Source: Erysipelotrichaceae bacterium (lineage in GTDB: Bacteria; Bacillota_I; Bacilli_A; Erysipelotrichales; Erysipelotrichaceae). Taken from it: 42,285 bases of DNA. Below are positions 24,801 through 33,482 of the stretch, piece after piece. The stretch is from the NCBI GenBank assembly GCA_017432545.1, contig JAFRJA010000055.1:1-42285 (forward strand), in the 5' to 3' direction. The position numbers were made by a program, and so were the translations under genes. The notes under the pieces are model-generated. The model worked only from the letters and a program-made list of their open reading frames with translations. It searched no databases and was not told the origin of the DNA. Every line of letters begins with the position of its first letter. The first letter of the stretch is position 1.

Positions 24801-27800
24801 ATCCATAGATATCCAGTGTCAGAATATAGTTGCTTCCGGAAAGGCCATTGAGGTTTTCTCTGGCTACAACAGCCTGTTGCTTTTCCTGGTCATAAATGAC
24901 TTTTTGCTCGGAAAAAGTGCTGTTACTGAAATTTCTGAAGTAGCTTATATAATTCCAGCTTTCATCATATACATAAATGTATGAGCCGGTACTGGTCCGC
25001 TTATCGTTCTTATCATAAGTGGTCCATCTTGCGATATTCTCCAGATACTGTTCATTCCCCTCAAGTTCCGAGTAGATCACCAGATCACCGTTTTGATCGA
25101 TTTTGGCAGCGATCCCCTGTGGAACCTCATCCACTCCGGCGGTGAGTTCGATCGAATCGGCATATGTAAGTACTTTATATTTGTTTCCATACAGTTTTAT
25201 CTGTACCGTTCCCTTTTTGATTCCGTATAGGACCAAAGTATCGGCAGGAACAGTAATCTTGTCATCGCTGTAAGTGTAATTTGTCTGATTGCTGTAATTC
25301 GCGAAGGTATGCCACCAGCCACGGGAATCTAAGATAGAAATATATCCACCCCGTTTCATGTTGGACAGATCCTGTTTTTCGACCAGCGATTCCAGCCATT
25401 TGGTGTCCGTTGATGTGATGGTGATATCGCCATTATCTTCAACCTTGACTTCTACATCATTAGGCAAGTTCGGCGAACAGGTTCCTTTGATTTCGACCGG
25501 AACTCTGACTTCGGCATAACCAGGTGCATGTAAAACAAGCATTCCATCATCGGTATCATATACGTTGTTATAGATCAATCGGTTATTTTTGACCGTAATC
25601 GTCGTTTTCGAAAGAGTATACATCGTCGTCTTGCTTTGAGAACCATTATATGTGTAGATCTCATTACCAAGATATGTGACGTATTCATCGTCACAGTAAA
25701 TATCGATATAGCCATAATTAAAGTCCGGATAATAACCTGAAGCATCCCGTGAATCTTCCCTTGGGTCAATAAGTGCTTTCAGGAATGTGGTATCTTTACA
25801 ATTGATGTACAGATTGCCATCTTTCGTATAAGCAGTAACATCTGCTTCAAGAGTCTTTACGTATCCGCTTAAATAATAATACTTACTGAAGAACTCATAT
25901 CCATAGGTATTGAAGCCGATCTCGTAAGTGCCATCTGAAGGATTATATGCCTGGAAAGCTTCCTTTTTAATTACGATATCGTCGCCATCGCCATAAACTT
26001 CCGAATTATTATAATGATTGATACTGAAACCACTTTGATCTTCAATATTCCAGAAATTAATATAGTTTCGACTGTTTTCAAAGAAAGCATTGACATAATC
26101 TTCACCGACCGTAATGATCAGATTCTGATCTGAATCGCAGCGGATCTCGACTTCCGATGGCTTGGGAATACAGCCGTTGCTGATGCTTATTACAAGTGTA
26201 TAGTCCAGATATCCTTCAACAAAGAAATACATGCGATGGTCGCCTGATGAAAAGCCTTGAGAAAGAATGAAATCATGGCTTAATATAAGCTGACCTTCAT
26301 CATTGATATACAAACCATCATCCTTTCCTGAAAGATCATATACCCAAACCACATCTCCTTTATCAATTTCGAAATTATTATTTTCAAAATCGCCTTTCAT
26401 TTTTCTGAAATAGGTGTCATCGTTTGTACATGTGATAATGATATCGCCGTTGTCATTCTCGCTATATTCCAGAACGACTGTTTTCAAAAAATCCTCTTCA
26501 AAGACGATGAATTCATTTTCTTTATTCGGATCCGTTGTAAACTCTTCATAGCCCTTGGCACTGAAACGGAAATAATAATGAACACCTGCCAGACCGTTAT
26601 CCCCATATGAGGCAAACCGTTTTTTCAGATTGCTGTTGCTGATAAAAACATATGATCCTGTCTCATCACTTCTTATCTCGTAATTTTCCGAATAGTAATT
26701 ATTATCAGGATAGTAATAGTTCGTAAAACTGATGCTTCCATTTGTCGATCCATTGACTATATAGATATCGCTGCCATAATAGGTCGTCATTCCGTTTTCA
26801 TAAACGTAATGCTGCCCCAGGGCTTCAATAAAGTCCGGATCGTTCACTCTGATGATGACGTTGTTATCTTCGTCAAGTTCAACAGTGATCTCAAAGTCAT
26901 CAGATATGGTCGCTCTTGCATACCTCAAACCATGCAGAACCAGATTTTCCGTGTTTGAATAACCGTAAACACCCAAATAAATATAGTAATCATCATCTGA
27001 ATTTGCCAACGAGGAAGCCATAACCACATCATTTGGAATATAGACGCTGGAATCCTCTAATATGATTTTCGAATTATCAATACTTTCTGTGCCAGAAGAA
27101 TACTTCGTATATTGATTTTGAGCATACAGTCTTTGCCCATTGTTGTTATATATATTGATAGACGATCCTTCCGCCCGTTTATTATCGCCTTGAGAATAGT
27201 CGTTGATCGATGGCTGAAGCATGGCGTTCAGATACTCTTCTTTTTCGCTATCCAGATCATCAAAATAGAACCTGATCCCTTTTGCCGTCTCTTCGACCTT
27301 TAATCCTTCCGGGGCCTGTTTACAGGCATCCAGTTCAAAATCCAATTCGACACTGAAAGAAGGATAGGAATCCGTTTCCGGGAAAGAGATATCGTGATAA
27401 CCGCTTCTTACGTGTTTGGCAAGAAGCGCTTCATAGGAGATATAAAAACCTTCAAGGTGCTCTCCATTGCCATAAAAAGTTAAATAAGAGTAATTGTGAC
27501 CAAACGGAATACCATTTTCAAGATGCAGATAATACCAGTTATTCCAATCCGGATCAGTATTCATAGCCGCCAATTCAGACAGCCACTGTTCTTCTGAAGA
27601 AGTCACCCACAGATCATGAGTCGTCTCGTCTTGAGATATCTCAACGATTTTGGATAAGTCAAACAGATAAGCTTCAGGGAAACTGAAAATCGAGTCATAT
27701 TCCCTGCTGTCACAATCTTCATAACCGGATGCTTTAAAAATAATAAAGAATTGTTTGCCTTCGGCATTGGTATAGCCGCAATCAAGGAATCTTTTCTGAA

Positions 27801-28416
27801 TGACTTTTTTGCTGACAAAAAGATACTTATTTCCATTCTCATCAGCTCTAATCTCATAATCATTATCCTGAGTGCCATCATATACATACAGCGAATTGCC
27901 AAAACCAACGCTCCAATAGGCATCTGTATCATCGACCCATAAATAACCGCCTTCTTTAACCAGATCGCCATTTTCATCATATTCTCTGGCTTTATTGACG
28001 GCTTCAAGCCATTGCTCATCACTGCAACTGATGATAAGGTTCCCATCTTCATCAAATCCGATCGATAAATTAAAATCCTCATCGAATCCCTTCAAATCGG
28101 AAGAACCTTCACCATCATCGCCTTCCTCTTCGATATCAAAGACCTCTTCAGCGATCGTTTCCGCCGGATCAGGCTCATCTTCATCAAAAACGGTGTCTTC
28201 TGCGTCTGTTTCTTCCAAAACAGATACCTCTTCTATCTCCTCTTCAAAAGACATCTCCACCGGAATCTCTTCCTCAAGAGAAGTCTCATCAGAAACCTCG
28301 AACGTTTCTTCATCAACACAATCGTCTTCTTGTGCATAGATCCTGTTATTCGCCACAAAGACGCTGGTAAACAACAGTAACAACGACAAAAAGACGTTCA
28401 AAAAACGCTTCATCAT
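21856..28416 (-). CDS. Giant secreted protein with GY repeats, Big_2 domains and C-terminal beta repeats
   Basis: 2186 residues. Signal peptide (1-29, ending IYAQ), then a Glu/Asp-rich segment (~30-105). Nine GY-type beta repeats (~110-1210) are marked by W-L near the start ('SDEQWLEAV', 'TDTKWLESL') and a closing aromatic-GY motif ('FKASGYEDC', 'LDIYGYEQL'); they resemble hemoglobin-interacting/DUF1533 repeats, which I cannot confirm without a profile search. Three or four Big_2-like domains follow (~1215-1575, 'SSSNSELATVDENGLVTF'), then several related beta repeats of unknown family to the C-terminus ('LPKLTLSASSIKLN', 'APTLKLSQTTLNAY'). No catalytic motif, lipobox or LPXTG/SLH anchor is visible. 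It shares its N-terminal plan with the 2995-residue protein. AGGAGG precedes the ATG. Likely an adhesin or matrix protein. Confidence 0.88.
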   Translation of the reverse strand: MMKRFLNVFLSLLLLFTSVFVANNRIYAQEDDCVDEETFEVSDETSLEEEIPVEMSFEEEIEEVSVLEETDAEDTVFDEDEPDPAETIAEEVFDIEEEGDDGEGSSDLKGFDEDFNLSIGFDEDGNLIISCSDEQWLEAVNKAREYDENGDLVKEGGYLWVDDTDAYWSVGFGNSLYVYDGTQDNDYEIRADENGNKYLFVSKKVIQKRFLDCGYTNAEGKQFFIIFKASGYEDCDSREYDSIFSFPEAYLFDLSKIVEISQDETTHDLWVTSSEEQWLSELAAMNTDPDWNNWYYLHLENGIPFGHNYSYLTFYGNGEHLEGFYISYEALLAKHVRSGYHDISFPETDSYPSFSVELDFELDACKQAPEGLKVEETAKGIRFYFDDLDSEKEEYLNAMLQPSINDYSQGDNKRAEGSSINIYNNNGQRLYAQNQYTKYSSGTESIDNSKIILEDSSVYIPNDVVMASSLANSDDDYYIYLGVYGYSNTENLVLHGLRYARATISDDFEITVELDEDNNVIIRVNDPDFIEALGQHYVYENGMTTYYGSDIYIVNGSTNGSISFTNYYYPDNNYYSENYEIRSDETGSYVFISNSNLKKRFASYGDNGLAGVHYYFRFSAKGYEEFTTDPNKENEFIVFEEDFLKTVVLEYSENDNGDIIITCTNDDTYFRKMKGDFENNNFEIDKGDVVWVYDLSGKDDGLYINDEGQLILSHDFILSQGFSSGDHRMYFFVEGYLDYTLVISISNGCIPKPSEVEIRCDSDQNLIITVGEDYVNAFFENSRNYINFWNIEDQSGFSINHYNNSEVYGDGDDIVIKKEAFQAYNPSDGTYEIGFNTYGYEFFSKYYYLSGYVKTLEADVTAYTKDGNLYINCKDTTFLKALIDPREDSRDASGYYPDFNYGYIDIYCDDEYVTYLGNEIYTYNGSQSKTTMYTLSKTTITVKNNRLIYNNVYDTDDGMLVLHAPGYAEVRVPVEIKGTCSPNLPNDVEVKVEDNGDITITSTDTKWLESLVEKQDLSNMKRGGYISILDSRGWWHTFANYSNQTNYTYSDDKITVPADTLVLYGIKKGTVQIKLYGNKYKVLTYADSIELTAGVDEVPQGIAAKIDQNGDLVIYSELEGNEQYLENIARWTTYDKNDKRTSTGSYIYVYDESWNYISYFRNFSNSTFSEQKVIYDQEKQQAVVARENLNGLSGSNYILTLDIYGYEQLDLYVDFPLISESAATLIIGSSHQFTVNTDNKVTWKVSDEAIASVNENGLLSAFSIGELTLSAQIEGNEFVDSIPVSIVPPGNVSFSITPVKKDVTVGDTCQIVPKYDTSLGLKVTYSSSNSELATVDENGLVTFLNAGQVTISAKLYEGKSATCVFTIYPIQKGAKLAASIEGYVASAGIEALDSAKLIIKTGNEIISPEELTFSSAGNAIAMIDENGIVTALKPGTVKLTAKLNDDPQNRSVTFSLKVVARTVNSLQFEVKDDEHIVDEQVFDEESGILYITLSGKKAVKNSFMLLPFGEDKLGDLVTVEKVAYAPIDTSVLSVAADGTVTIKKAGQTAIKATVSSNPKGSDPISRQIIVRVVDYTPVLESAKITVNKYLYAGTDVKIHAIKGSSIESVSLKNAKTNEEDFITDYKDGVLNIRAKQDMAAKSYNEILSVKLVGEDEPYEFKYTVAVSVTKPKTTVKSSGTYNSALDDDSALSLAVTCAEAYTVEFVDSWASMDENGKVSLSSDRILKGKVRVYYEGYDRALYSESTITFKSVKTLPTASLSAFLPEWLVKNVLTMNKNFNPDFRLYINSSNEDYPISSVSFKEDYSNGDNGSKKGLNIAYESGMIHVWLDSDNVVEGSYKYTITPYIKVKDNDVALKNVTLTVKVSTALPKLTLSASSIKLNRNYPNEKATLTFNLANMPAGAAVNEFMVEGDDVLVFSPSIEDNSISFSLKKNGNEIPAKGTYNVSIVPVYSNAQRGTAINLKVSVYEAEAKASVSIKGSINQLDPSSETNCLGTIKLSNITANVSAVSTTSENVDVSLNEEGKIVFTLKKEGLKDQTLKNEPVSIALDTGDTLETTVSIKLARKAPTLKLSQTTLNAYDTSYQNIEVGRIALSELGFGQIADVWFSDSLVYDFEYDMTDHSIVVFLKDAANMKAGSTSNVTIIISYAGDYATYRQSLADKSIKGLKTTTLKLTIKDASTAVKAK

Positions 28417-28479
28417 ACGATACAGCCTCCTTTATATTCATCAGCTATTGATAATTCAAAATGCATATAATCTAAAAAT

Positions 28480-28488
28480 ATTATAACA
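28480..28488 (-). promoter_or_regulatory. Extended -10 promoter of the 2186-residue protein gene
   Basis: On the minus strand TGTTATAAT gives TATAAT at 28480-28485 with TG one base upstream; no good -35 is seen. The leader would be about 55 bases and ends in AAAGGAGG, 9 bases before the ATG. Confidence 0.55.
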
Positions 28489-28884
28489 AAACGGCTATTT
28501 CACAAATGAAAAAACTGATCTTATAACGCAATTTATACACAAAAATGCCTTCATAAGAATATTAGATCCCGTCTATGTTTATCTTGCTTTCAGGCAAACA
28601 TGACAGTTAAAAACCGTTTCATAACATGATCTCCCTTTATTCTTTTACTTGATATTTTCTTATATACATTTACATTTTCATTATAAACAATGATCAATTT
28701 CTTTTTTTCTATTTCCAGACTGAAACAAACAGGTTTAGCCAATATTCAAACGTTTTCTTTTGTTTTGCGACCGATTCATTCAGATGGAAAATGATCTTTG
28801 CACATCTAAGTTTTCGCAGGGATGTGTGCGAAATTGTTTCTTCGTTAAAATGCAAATATAGTCACTTAAGTTAAGCCAAACAAA

Positions 28885-28907
28885 AGAGAAGACATTAAGC
28901 CTTCTCT
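28885..28907 (-). terminator. Rho-independent terminator of the six-gene polysaccharide operon
   Basis: AGAGAAG / CTTCTCT stem (7 bp, 9-base loop) followed on the minus strand by TTTTGTTT, about 53 bases after the glycosyltransferase stop. Confidence 0.7.
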
Positions 28908-28959
28908 GAATTGGATTGCAAATCTAATTAGGTGGATCCCAAAACGATTATAAATCTGC

Positions 28960-30363
28960 TTATTTCGCTTCGGAATGTTTGAATCTCTTGATCTGACCCC
29001 AGTTGTTCTTGTTTTTGCCATAACTTAAGAAAGCGTTGAAACGGACAAAATCCAGAATGAAACGGAAGAACAGATTCTCCACAAAACACATCAGTATCGC
29101 CCTTAACATATCCGCCCTGCTGATCTTGAGATTCTGAGTATAGATACGCTGGAAGAAGGCTGTGATCGTCAAGATCGAACCATAGATCGCAAACAAGAGA
29201 TGGAAACGGACCAGGAAAGGAAGATTCAGCTGTCCATTGAAATAAGCCAAGGTCGTAATAAACAGACCAAACACCTCAATAAATGGCGAATACAGTTCAT
29301 AGAGGAAATAGTAGAGATAGGATATCGATCCGATCAGGCCATAACGCTGTTTCATAAACATGAAACTGTAGCGGGTTAGACACTGGAAAAGACCCAAGTG
29401 CCATCTTCTACGCTGTTTCATCAAATCACCTAGACTCGATGGAGCCTGCGACCAGCAGATCGCATTGGGCTCATATCTGATCGAATAAGGAAGCTGATTA
29501 TTACGGCAGAAGACATGCATCTTGACGACCAGCTCCATATCTTCACCCAAAGTGTTGGACGCATAACCCCCAGCCGCGATGACGATATCTTTTCTGAACA
29601 AGCCGAAAGCACCGGAAATGATCAGATTGCCATTGAACTCATCCAAAAGGATTCTGGAGGCCAGGAAGGAACGGTCATACTCCATGACCTGCATACTGGC
29701 TAAAAAGTTATCAGAAAGATGATAAGAGACCTTATCGCCATCAAAACGGACACACTGGGCAACTCTTATCAGACCACCAACCGCCACGACATCATCATCT
29801 TCCATCGCCGGCTGCACGATACGGGTCAAAGAATCCTTCTGCAACATCGAATCCGCATCGATACACACGAAATACGGATAAGATGAGGCATTGATACCTA
29901 CATTTAAGGCATCACCCTTGCCACCATTGACCTTGCGGATCAAAGTCAGCTTCTTTTTGGTATCGGGAGCTTCATAGACCTTTTCGATCGGCTTGCAGGG
30001 AACCGAGATCCTGATGGGCTTGGAGATCTCATGCATATGAAAGTGTTCGATTAAAACCTTGGAAGTATCATCCTTTGAACCATCATCGATGACGATGACC
30101 TCATAGATCCGATAATCCAGATTGAGTAACGATTCCACACTCTCTAAGATCGTCACTTCCTCGTTATATGCCGGGACCAGAATAGAGACCGGGAAATAGT
30201 AATCGTGTTTCAATTCATTCTTGATATTGCGGCGATGGTCCGACTGATAAAGTCTTAAAGCGCCTACCGCCACTGAAAGAAACAGATAGGAAGCATAGAA
30301 AAGAAGATAGAAAAGGAAGAACACTTCGCCAAACTTCAAGATGGCATTTACTACCTGACTCAT
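28960..30363 (-). CDS. Membrane family-2 glycosyltransferase (polysaccharide synthase type)
   Basis: 467 residues. One N-terminal membrane helix (~10-35), a GT2 catalytic domain (~55-300) and about four C-terminal helices, the layout of processive synthases such as those for PNAG, hyaluronan and cellulose. Motifs: 'SILVPAYNEEVTILESV', 'VIVIDDGSKDDT', 'FVCIDADSML' (DxD for UDP-sugar and metal), 'NTLGEDMELVVKM' (GED at the TED position, catalytic base) and 'KQRRRWHLG' (Q/RxxRW acceptor motif). It should polymerise and export one glycan strand across the membrane. The gene overlaps the HEAT-repeat gene by 4 bases and has GGGAGG before its ATG. The sugar cannot be told from sequence. Confidence 0.9.
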   Translation of the reverse strand: MSQVVNAILKFGEVFFLFYLLFYASYLFLSVAVGALRLYQSDHRRNIKNELKHDYYFPVSILVPAYNEEVTILESVESLLNLDYRIYEVIVIDDGSKDDTSKVLIEHFHMHEISKPIRISVPCKPIEKVYEAPDTKKKLTLIRKVNGGKGDALNVGINASSYPYFVCIDADSMLQKDSLTRIVQPAMEDDDVVAVGGLIRVAQCVRFDGDKVSYHLSDNFLASMQVMEYDRSFLASRILLDEFNGNLIISGAFGLFRKDIVIAAGGYASNTLGEDMELVVKMHVFCRNNQLPYSIRYEPNAICWSQAPSSLGDLMKQRRRWHLGLFQCLTRYSFMFMKQRYGLIGSISYLYYFLYELYSPFIEVFGLFITTLAYFNGQLNLPFLVRFHLLFAIYGSILTITAFFQRIYTQNLKISRADMLRAILMCFVENLFFRFILDFVRFNAFLSYGKNKNNWGQIKRFKHSEAK

Positions 30364-31424
30364 TTTCCACCTCCCAAAGATGCCGATACATAGTCCAGCA
30401 TCTCATGCGCATAACGGTCGGGATGATCGCTGATGCTTTGATAGGCCTTGTCTAAAGAATGTAATCTGAATAAAGAAACAGCGGCGTTGCGGCGGATATA
30501 CCAGCTTCGCGAATATAAACCTACAATCAGCGCATTGACGCTTTCCTCCCCCGGATAAGCCGCCAAAGCACTGGCTGCCGCGATCGCATAATGCTCATCC
30601 TGGGCATCTTCACTTAACAACAGATCGATCAAAACAGGCTTCATCTTCTCCATCGGATGATGCCCGAAATAACGGATCAGCGCAAAACGCACTTCACTGC
30701 TCAAACCCTTGGAAACAAAACCATCATAGAAAGCCGCCTTGATCCTATCATCATCCACAAAAGAGGCAAACTGCACCACACCCTGCAAAAGATGATCCCG
30801 CCATTCATCACGATGCATCCAAAGACGCAAAACAAGTTCCACCTTATCGCCCTTATATTTCATCAATCCATCACCGATCAGCTTCGGATTGTGATACCAG
30901 TCATTTTCATTCAACAGTTCCAAACCATGTTCGACCGCCTGAGGATTGCCAAAGGCATATAAGGCATGCAAAACATTCTCCCTACAATAGACCGTCGAAT
31001 CATCGAAGTAGCTCAACATGATCTTATTAAGCATATTGAGATCGCTTCCCTCAGGATAATCAAGCGAAGCCAAAAGGTAGGCAAAAAAGGCCTTTTCCAT
31101 CGGCGAGTGCTTCTGATATTCGAGACTCAGCTCCTGAATAAGACGGGCATTTTCTTTATAGAAAACATCGCTCTTATTATTCTCGATGACTTTGGAATTC
31201 AAGGCATTATAAAAGGAAGTAAGCTCATTGATATTCTTCAGCATATTTAAATGCCTGGCATCCAGTTTCAAAGAAACTTCCAGCACTTTCTCCCACTGTT
31301 CTATTCTTTTCTTCGTCCTTTTCTCCGCCAGGATCTGCCTGGCAATATAGGCGACATTGAAAACCATCAACACCACGCAAATGAACATGTAGAAGGAAAT
31401 GACACCCTCGACCAGTATTTTCAT
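30360..31424 (-). CDS. Membrane-anchored HEAT-repeat protein
   Basis: 354 residues. One N-terminal membrane helix ('FYMFICVVLMVFNVAYIA', ~11-28), then a basic stretch and an all-helical body with HEAT-like repeats, clearest in the second half: 'YCRENVLHALYAFGNPQAV', 'EVRFALIRYFGHH', 'HYAIAAASALAAYPGEESV' and 'WYIRRNAAVSLFRL'. HEAT solenoids bind other proteins. With a cytoplasmic solenoid on a single anchor, it probably scaffolds the glycosyltransferase, whose gene it overlaps by 4 bases (ATGA); it also overlaps the upstream gene by 4. No enzymatic motif is seen. Confidence 0.82.
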   Translation of the reverse strand: MKILVEGVISFYMFICVVLMVFNVAYIARQILAEKRTKKRIEQWEKVLEVSLKLDARHLNMLKNINELTSFYNALNSKVIENNKSDVFYKENARLIQELSLEYQKHSPMEKAFFAYLLASLDYPEGSDLNMLNKIMLSYFDDSTVYCRENVLHALYAFGNPQAVEHGLELLNENDWYHNPKLIGDGLMKYKGDKVELVLRLWMHRDEWRDHLLQGVVQFASFVDDDRIKAAFYDGFVSKGLSSEVRFALIRYFGHHPMEKMKPVLIDLLLSEDAQDEHYAIAAASALAAYPGEESVNALIVGLYSRSWYIRRNAAVSLFRLHSLDKAYQSISDHPDRYAHEMLDYVSASLGGGK

Positions 31425-33481
31425 GAGCCTTCACCCCACGATCCTTTTAAGACCTCATAACTATCTTTGAGCCGTTCCGAGTATTCCACCTTATCATAGC
31501 TATAGACTCTGAAACCGTTCATCGAGATCTTATCTTCAGCTGTACCGATACCCAGATAGATCCGGTTAATCGCTTTAAGCTCCACACCGTAATATTTATA
31601 GTAATCATCATGGACTCGCATATTGGCAGGATCCCCCATATTAAGCATCAGCCACGGGATCGAAAACTGTGCGTAACCATCCCCAAACCTGAAAGTCGAC
31701 AAAGAATCAAAATCCTGAGCGTTTGGATCATTGTTTCCATGGACCAGTTCGCCAGCCTCATAAGTGCCCAGTCTCTGCAAGATCCTGGTTTCAAAGTTGA
31801 CATCATCAACTAACAACGGATTAGCCAAAGCGATCGAATACACGGAAAAAGAATTGTGGTCTTTCTTATTGGACTTCGCAAAAGGATTGATGCCATATAT
31901 CTCATAGGCAAAATTCTCATAAGTCGCATCATAACCGTCATTGACATAAAGCTTGGTGTCATCTTTGCCGTGGATCTTTAACACAAAATCCGCCTTGCGA
32001 TCAAAGCTGAGACTTGAATAATTGAAAACCTCCGATCCCACATCCGGAAGTACATCGATAGGCATATAGACATAGTCTTCTTCATTTACCCCCATGACTA
32101 AGATATTGAGCCCCTCATAGTCATAAGAGACATAGACTTCATATTCCCCCTCGATGATCTTTTCACCATCCTTCCAGCCGCTAAGATCGCCATTATGATA
32201 GAGCTTATCTTCTGGCTCAAAGGCCATCAGGCCCCCATTCTGGGCGTTGTTCAACAGATCGTGCCAGAGATAGCTATTGGAAACATCGACCGCAAAAGCA
32301 CTGTTCCAGCTGCTGCGGCTGTAGATATCCTGCCAGGCTGAGATGATGGCTCCGGCAAAGTTGTTTTTCCTGATGGTTTCATAAGTCTTCACCAGAAATT
32401 CACCTTGTTTCTTCTCACTTAGAGCTTCTTCGCCGATCGTATCGGGGCAGATGGCCGAAGATGAGGCATACATCGCTAATATTGGCATCGAATGATGTCT
32501 GTTAAGCATCGCGGTATACTTATCAAAAGCCCGTTCCTCGTTTTCAGTTAAACGTTTGGCTAACATGCCCTTTTCATAGTTTTCATAATCAATGCCGCTT
32601 TCCCCTAACTGATAGGCCGCAAACAAGGAAGCACCATCTTTACTAATTATATTTTCCGGATCAATAAAGGCGTATTTATTTAATTGTCTGGCGTAGACCT
32701 CTTCATACTCGACAAAGTCGACATCCTGATCAAGTCTCATTCCCATCAATCTGAGATCTCCATACTTGTCAGCTTCATAGACGCTGATCTCATCCATGAT
32801 ATTGGCTAAAGCACTTTCAAAATTGGAACCTTCTTTGCATTCAAAGAAACGGCCCTCATAGCTGTCAGGACAGTTGACACTATGATCGGTATAAGCCACC
32901 ATGTCCTTATCGAATTCCCCCAACAGAAGATAAGCCAGAACTTTATCCGATACATCGCTTCGATAGAAGCCGTATTCGCCATTGCTGAAATTAAAGACAT
33001 CCTTGTTGCCATGGATGATATCCACAGCCTTCTTGCCCTGTTCAATGAGTTCTGAAACCAAGGTTGAAGTATAGGCATCGCTATTGGCATGCGCGATGGC
33101 ATCTTTAACGGATAAGCCCTGTATCAGATAAAGAGTATCCGTCTGATCAAATTCATATAAAGCATTATAGAAATCCGTATCCATGATCGAAGTAGCCAGG
33201 ATCGTATTGGCCCCCATCTCATGTATCTGCTTGAACCAGCGCAAATAATCTTCCTTCTCCGGCTTAAAATCGGCATAGTGATAACCCGGCACAAAGGAAG
33301 AGACTTCGACCGCCTTGATCTCTAACTGCTTATCTTCAATGATGAGATTTGCCCCCTGAGAGAAGGATACTCTGATCGGTTCACTTTCTTTTTTCACATA
33401 GAAACCCGCATGAAAAGCGGCATAATAGATGCCCGAACCTATAAGTAAAAGTAAAAGTGCACTTAAAAGAAACTTTTTCAT
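31421..33481 (-). CDS. Secreted or membrane-anchored TIM-barrel-like protein, putative glycosidase
   Basis: 686 residues. N-terminal hydrophobic helix (~5-25), then a region (~50-430) that reads like a glycoside-hydrolase (beta/alpha)8 barrel: 'IKAVEVSSFVPGYHYADF', 'YLRWFKQIHEMGANTI' and 'FAGAIISAWQDIYSRSSW' resemble the GH2/GH5-like pattern of strand, helix and late catalytic-strand tryptophans. The C-terminal ~250 residues are beta-rich ('GEYEVYVSYDYEGLNI', 'GDGYAQFSIPWLMLNM') and resemble a CBM9/DOMON-type sandwich. In synthase-dependent systems such a secreted hydrolase trims or releases the polymer. Catalytic acids cannot be assigned by eye and an inactive binding protein is possible. 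It is coupled to the genes on both sides. Confidence 0.6.
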   Translation of the reverse strand: MKKFLLSALLLLLIGSGIYYAAFHAGFYVKKESEPIRVSFSQGANLIIEDKQLEIKAVEVSSFVPGYHYADFKPEKEDYLRWFKQIHEMGANTILATSIMDTDFYNALYEFDQTDTLYLIQGLSVKDAIAHANSDAYTSTLVSELIEQGKKAVDIIHGNKDVFNFSNGEYGFYRSDVSDKVLAYLLLGEFDKDMVAYTDHSVNCPDSYEGRFFECKEGSNFESALANIMDEISVYEADKYGDLRLMGMRLDQDVDFVEYEEVYARQLNKYAFIDPENIISKDGASLFAAYQLGESGIDYENYEKGMLAKRLTENEERAFDKYTAMLNRHHSMPILAMYASSSAICPDTIGEEALSEKKQGEFLVKTYETIRKNNFAGAIISAWQDIYSRSSWNSAFAVDVSNSYLWHDLLNNAQNGGLMAFEPEDKLYHNGDLSGWKDGEKIIEGEYEVYVSYDYEGLNILVMGVNEEDYVYMPIDVLPDVGSEVFNYSSLSFDRKADFVLKIHGKDDTKLYVNDGYDATYENFAYEIYGINPFAKSNKKDHNSFSVYSIALANPLLVDDVNFETRILQRLGTYEAGELVHGNNDPNAQDFDSLSTFRFGDGYAQFSIPWLMLNMGDPANMRVHDDYYKYYGVELKAINRIYLGIGTAEDKISMNGFRVYSYDKVEYSERLKDSYEVLKGSWGEGS

Positions 33482-33482
33482 A

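Larger units (their letters stand above)
28417..28959. other. 543-bp non-coding stretch between the GT2 operon and the giant gene
   Basis: No convincing gene in either strand. It holds the giant gene's promoter (28477-28488), an AT-rich middle, a 7-bp perfect hairpin TTTCGCA/TGCGAAA (28812-28833, loop GGGATGTG) with no assigned role, and the terminator of the GT2 operon (28885-28907). Confidence 0.6.

Noticed and set aside
11508..28416. LPXTG sorting signal or SLH/LysM anchor in the giant proteins
   Set aside because: C-termini read to the end (…RDGNRLN and …STAVKAK) with no such motif or terminal membrane helix.
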